Below, in pieces: positions 60,625-64,000 of a stretch of 64,000 nucleotides of DNA; position 1 is the stretch's first letter, and the number at the start of each line of letters is the position of its first letter. The position numbers were made by a program, and so were the translations under genes. Under the pieces are notes generated by a model. That model had not been told where the DNA came from, made no database searches, and saw nothing but the letters and a program-made list of their open reading frames with translations. The stretch comes from Kribbella soli (GTDB lineage Bacteria > Actinomycetota > Actinomycetes > Propionibacteriales > Kribbellaceae): the NCBI RefSeq assembly GCF_004331345.1, contig NZ_SJJZ01000003.1:1302001-1366000 (forward strand), given 5' to 3'.

Positions 60625-61065
60625 ATGCTGAAGCGGACCGGACGCCGCCCCTCACGGGCCGGCCGGCGGACCGGCTATGTGTTCGCCATCGTGTTCAACG
60701 CTGCAGCGCTCTACGCCATCCATTTCTGGCCGGGCTGGCAGCAGGTGCCGTTCCTGACGTCCGAAACCCAGCAGATCCTCGGCTGGGTCACCGCGTCACT
60801 GATCGCGGGACTCGGCGCGAACGTCGTCTATCTGCTCGTGGACCCACCGCGGCTGAAGTCGCTGGGTGACCTGGTCATCACCGGCATCGGCCTGGTGGCG
60901 ATCATTCGCGTCTGGCAGGTCTTCCCGTTCGACTTCGGCGATACCTCGTTCGACTGGGCGATGCTCGTGCGCATCATGCTGGGCATCGGGTTCGTCGGGT
61001 CGATCGTGGCCATGATCGTCCAACTCGTCGTGCTGGTGGCGGACGGGAGCCGCGCGCGGCGTTAG
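60625..61065 (+). CDS. Small multi-pass membrane protein
   Basis: A 146-residue protein with a basic N-terminus (KRTGRRPSRAGRRTG) and four transmembrane helices. No family with known function recognised. Its stop overlaps the convergent proB stop by 4 bp. AGGAGG lies 8 bp before the ATG. Confidence 0.7.
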   Translation: MLKRTGRRPSRAGRRTGYVFAIVFNAAALYAIHFWPGWQQVPFLTSETQQILGWVTASLIAGLGANVVYLLVDPPRLKSLGDLVITGIGLVAIIRVWQVFPFDFGDTSFDWAMLVRIMLGIGFVGSIVAMIVQLVVLVADGSRARR

Positions 61066-62174
61066 AGGAGAACCAGGTCGTCGCGGTGGACGACTTCGCG
61101 TTCGTACGCCGAACCCAGCTCGCGAGCAAGGTCCCGTGTTGAGCGGCCCAGGAGGTCGGGGAGCTCGGAGGCGTCGTAGTTCACGAGTCCGCGGGCGATG
61201 ACGACCCCTGTTGGCGACACGAGGTCGACCGGGTCACCGGCGGAGAAGTTCCCTTCTACCGCAGTGATTCCGGCCGGCAGCAGAGACGCGCGACGCTGCG
61301 TGACCGCACGGACTGCTCCTTCGTCCAACCGCAGGATGCCCTGCCCCAAAGTGGCGTGTGCCAGCCACAGCAGGCGCGTCTTGCGGCGCCGGCCGGTCGG
61401 ATGGAACAGCGTGCCGACGGGCTCCCCGCGGAGCGCCTCACCGACTCTCGCGGCAGAGGTGAGGATCACCGGAATCCCTGCCTCCGTAGCGATTGCGGCC
61501 GCCTCGACCTTCGTCTGCATACCGCCCGTACCGACGCCCGACGCGCCAGACTTCCCGATCGCGAGCGGCTCCAGGTCGGCGGCACCACGGATCTCGGTGA
61601 CCATCGACGTACCAGGTTTGCGCGGATCCCCGTCGTACAGCCCGTCGACGTCGGACAGCAGGAGCAGCAGGTCGGCGTGCACGAGGTGACTGGTCAGCGC
61701 CGCGAGCCGGTCGTTGTCGCCGAAGCGGATCTCGGTGGTCGCGACCGTGTCGTTCTCGTTCACGATCGGTACGACGCCCAGCTCGAGCAACCGGGCAAAC
61801 GTCCGGTAGGCGTTGCGATAGTGCGATCGGCGCGTCACGTCGTCGACCGTCAGCAGCACCTGGCCGACCCTCAAACCGTGCGCCGCGAAGGCATCGCTGT
61901 AGCGGGCCATCAGCAGCCCCTGGCCGACCGAAGCAGCGGCCTGCTGCGTCGCCAGGTCACGCGGCCGGGTGCGCAACCCCATCGGGGCCAGGCCGGCGGC
62001 GATCGCGCCGGACGAGACAAGTACGACCTCGGCGCCTTCCACCCGGCGCGCCGCGATGGCGTCGACGAGCAGCCGGAGCCGTTCGAGGTCGATCTTGCCG
62101 CGCTGGGTCAGCGACGACGAGCCGACCTTCACGACGATTCGCGTGGCGTTCAACGCCTCCGCGCGCTGTGTCAT
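61062..62174 (-). CDS. proB: Glutamate 5-kinase
   Basis: A 370-residue protein: an amino-acid-kinase domain (VVKVGSSSLT, SSGAIAAG, FGDNDRLAALTSHLVHADLLLLLSDVDGLY in parts) and a PUA domain in the last 90 residues. It phosphorylates glutamate as the first step of proline synthesis. It starts 3 bp after the obg stop, so obg-proB is one operon. Confidence 0.95.
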   Translation of the reverse strand: MTQRAEALNATRIVVKVGSSSLTQRGKIDLERLRLLVDAIAARRVEGAEVVLVSSGAIAAGLAPMGLRTRPRDLATQQAAASVGQGLLMARYSDAFAAHGLRVGQVLLTVDDVTRRSHYRNAYRTFARLLELGVVPIVNENDTVATTEIRFGDNDRLAALTSHLVHADLLLLLSDVDGLYDGDPRKPGTSMVTEIRGAADLEPLAIGKSGASGVGTGGMQTKVEAAAIATEAGIPVILTSAARVGEALRGEPVGTLFHPTGRRRKTRLLWLAHATLGQGILRLDEGAVRAVTQRRASLLPAGITAVEGNFSAGDPVDLVSPTGVVIARGLVNYDASELPDLLGRSTRDLARELGSAYEREVVHRDDLVLL

Positions 62175-62177
62175 GGA

Positions 62178-63761
62178 TCAACCGTTCTGGTCGAGTTCCT
62201 CCTGCGCCGCCAGCTCGCGCGCCTCTTTGCGCGCCAGCTTCGCCGCAGCGTCCGCTGCTCGCTTCGCCTCGGCCGGGGACAGGTCGACCTCGTCGGCGTC
62301 CCAGTTCTGGCCGTACTCCGACCAGTCCTCGGTCCGCTCGCCCTCCCGGAAGGCGTGGTACTCGGTGTCCTTCGCCCGCCGCCGCTGCGCCGCGGGACGA
62401 TCCTCCTCGAGCCGGTGGTCCTCACCGCGCCGGGCGAGGATCTCCGCACCGGCCATGACGTCGGGCGCGAAGTCGAACACGATCGCGTTCGGCCCGTCCC
62501 CGATCACGACCGCGTCGCCCGGGTTCGCACCGAGCTTGAGCAGCTCCTCCTCGACCCCGAGCCGGTTCAGCCGGTCGGCGAGGTACCCGGTCGCCTCCGC
62601 GTTCGCGAAGTCGGTCTGCTTCACCCAGCGCTCGGGCTTCTGGCCCTGCACCAGCCAGCCGCCGTCGTCCGGCAGCTTCTTCACCTTGAACTCGGGTCCG
62701 CCCTGTGCCTGCGGCCGGATCACGATCCGCGTGGTGTCGGGCTTCGCCTGCTCCGCACGCCGCCGTACGACGATCTCGGCCATCGCGAACTTCAAGGCCT
62801 CCAGGCCTTCGTGCGAAGCGGTCGAGATCGGGAACACCCGGTACCCGCGCTCCGCCAGCTCGGCCTGCACCATCTCAGCGATCTCGCGGGCGTCCGGTAC
62901 GTCGATCTTGTTCAGGGCAACGAGTCGCGGCCGGTCCTCGAGCCCGCCGTGCGCCTCGAGCTCCGCCTCGATCGTGTCGAGGTCGCTCAACGGGTCCCGG
63001 CCCGGCTCGTACGTCGCGCAGTCGATGACATGCACCAGCGCCGCGCACCGCTCCACGTGCCGCAGGAAGTCGTGCCCGAGCCCGCGCCCCTCGCTCGCAC
63101 CCTCGATCAGACCGGGTACGTCGGCGACGGTGAACGTGGTGTCACCGGCAACGACCACGCCGAGGTTCGGGATCAGGGTGGTGAACGGGTAGTCGGCGAT
63201 CTTCGGCCGCGCGCGGCTGATCGCGGCGATCAGCGACGACTTGCCGGCGCTCGGGAACCCGACCAGGCCGACGTCGGCGACGACCTTCAGCTCCAGGACG
63301 AGGGTGCGTTCCTCGCCCTCTTCACCGAGCAGCGCGAACCCGGGCGCCTTCCGCGAGCTGCTCGCCAGCGCCGCGTTGCCCAGACCGCCCTTGCCGCCCT
63401 GCGCCGCAACGAACTCCGCACCCGGTCCGACGAGATCGGCCAGTACGTAGCCGTTCGCCGCACTGATGACGGTGCCGTCCGGGACCGGCAGCACGACGTC
63501 GCCGCCATTGGCCCCGGCCTGGTTGTCACCCTTGCCCTGGGCACCGTTCGTGGCGGTGCGGTGGCTGGAGCGGTGGTAGTCGACGAGCGTCGTGACGTCC
63601 GGGTCGACGCGCAGGATCACGCTGCCGCCGTCGCCGCCGTTCCCGCCGTCGGGGCCGCCGAGCGGCTTGAACTTCTCCCGGTGCACCGAGGCGCAGCCGT
63701 TTCCGCCGCGGCCCGCGGTGACATGCACCGTAACGCGGTCGACGAAGCTGGGGATGGCCAT
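62178..63761 (-). CDS. obg: Obg GTPase
   Basis: A 527-residue Obg/CgtA. The Gly-rich Obg fold (about 1-158) is followed by the G domain with GFPSAGKSSLI, DVPGLIEGA, NKID and the SAx-like STASHE. An OCT domain is at about 345-425. The last 100 residues are acidic and Lys/Arg-rich, usual in actinobacterial Obg. It acts in 50S assembly and stress response. It lies between rpmA and proB. Confidence 0.95.
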   Translation of the reverse strand: MAIPSFVDRVTVHVTAGRGGNGCASVHREKFKPLGGPDGGNGGDGGSVILRVDPDVTTLVDYHRSSHRTATNGAQGKGDNQAGANGGDVVLPVPDGTVISAANGYVLADLVGPGAEFVAAQGGKGGLGNAALASSSRKAPGFALLGEEGEERTLVLELKVVADVGLVGFPSAGKSSLIAAISRARPKIADYPFTTLIPNLGVVVAGDTTFTVADVPGLIEGASEGRGLGHDFLRHVERCAALVHVIDCATYEPGRDPLSDLDTIEAELEAHGGLEDRPRLVALNKIDVPDAREIAEMVQAELAERGYRVFPISTASHEGLEALKFAMAEIVVRRRAEQAKPDTTRIVIRPQAQGGPEFKVKKLPDDGGWLVQGQKPERWVKQTDFANAEATGYLADRLNRLGVEEELLKLGANPGDAVVIGDGPNAIVFDFAPDVMAGAEILARRGEDHRLEEDRPAAQRRRAKDTEYHAFREGERTEDWSEYGQNWDADEVDLSPAEAKRAADAAAKLARKEARELAAQEELDQNG

Positions 63762-63830
63762 CGGTGTTCTCTACTTCCTGTCGTCCCCCCGCCCTCCGAG
63801 CGGAGCGGGGAGTCTGATGCTTCATACACA

Positions 63831-63872
63831 GCAAAAGGGCGGGTACGCGGTATTCCGCGACCCGCCCTTTGC
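63831..63872. terminator. Long hairpin between rpmA and obg
   Basis: 63831-63844 pairs with 63860-63872 with one bulged A, and an inner stem CGCGG/CCGCG extends it around a TATT loop. On the minus strand the stem ends in a short T-run. It probably attenuates readthrough from rpmA into obg. Confidence 0.75.
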
Positions 63873-63901
63873 AGAGCTGCTGATACGTCCGGGTGGCGGT
63901 G

Positions 63902-64000
63902 TTACTCCGCCGGGGCCGGGACGATGTTGACGACGCGGCGACCGCGCCGGGTGCCGAACTCCACGTGGCCCTCGGCCAGCGCGAACAGCGTGTCGTCGCC
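63902..64000 (-). CDS. rpmA: Ribosomal protein bL27, C-terminal part
   Basis: The minus strand ends with GDDTLFALAEGHVEFGTRRG, then RRVVNIVPAPAE and TAA at 63902-63904. This is the bL27 C-terminus, placed before obg in the canonical rplU-rpmA-obg order. The rest of the gene is outside the window. Confidence 0.93.
   Translation of the reverse strand, partial: GDDTLFALAEGHVEFGTRRGRRVVNIVPAPAE

Noticed and set aside
1..64000. CRISPR array
   Set aside because: No regularly spaced identical repeats of 25-40 bp were seen; the island repeats are short and irregularly spaced.
1..64000. Glycopeptide biosynthesis genes near the van cluster
   Set aside because: No NRPS, P450 or glycosyltransferase genes are found in the window, so a producer cluster is not supported here.

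Overview
The window looks like a chromosomal piece of a high-GC, spore- or mycelium-type actinobacterium, most likely a Kribbella-like member of the Nocardioidaceae/Kribbellaceae. That is an inference from codon usage, gene order and families; no rRNA is present to prove it. The backbone marker is the minus-strand block at the right end: rpmA (partial), obg, proB, proA, nadD, rsfS, a histidine phosphatase and tRNA-Ala(GGC). This block is conserved in actinobacteria but is interrupted here by accessory genes.

Left part (0-23.4 kb). Two secreted glucose/sorbosone-dehydrogenase-like proteins flank a NUDIX hydrolase. They are followed by a 135-bp scar holding the tails of two lost genes, a DUF1801 protein, a SARP/AfsR-type giant regulator, a DrrAB-type ABC exporter, a DUF4097 protein, an XRE regulator divergent from an MFS pump coupled to a zinc alcohol dehydrogenase, and an FAD monooxygenase. 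A tight operon of ROK regulator, ABC permease, ATPase, lipoprotein and sulfatase reads as a sulfate-ester scavenging unit. A Tat-exported GH43-like enzyme faces it.

Van region (24.2-31.5 kb). vanS-vanR are divergent from vanY-vanK-vanZ-vanH-vanA-vanX, a complete chromosomal D-Ala-D-Lac glycopeptide-resistance cluster. A GNAT gene is translationally coupled to vanX. The same VanR-box-like dyad occurs before vanY and again inside the end of vanZ before vanH, so two VanR promoters are likely.

Accretion zone (about 34.8-50.9 kb). tRNA-Ala(GGC) at 50820-50892 is preceded by three direct copies of its 3' half at 49876, 46179 and 39869. Each copy marks the end of an inserted segment. Decayed tyrosine-recombinase tails sit at 38.7, 39.75, 45.55-46.16 and 50.07-50.76 kb. 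None is intact, so this is a stack of dead integrative elements. Cargo includes an APH-like gene, a P-loop kinase, a FUSC-like membrane protein, a row of small unknown genes separated by a recurring short repeat, and a module of a two-TM potassium channel, a DUF1269 stress protein and a ClC transporter.

Right part (51-64 kb). The conserved rpmA-to-rsfS block is interspersed with an Lrp regulator, an MFS transporter with a divergent HxlR-redoxin regulator, a hydrolase with a divergent PadR regulator, a GerW/YtfJ protein, a flavodoxin and an HXXEE protein. Two 86-87 bp palindromic elements with the same ends (227-313 and 58992-59077) form a dispersed repeat family.
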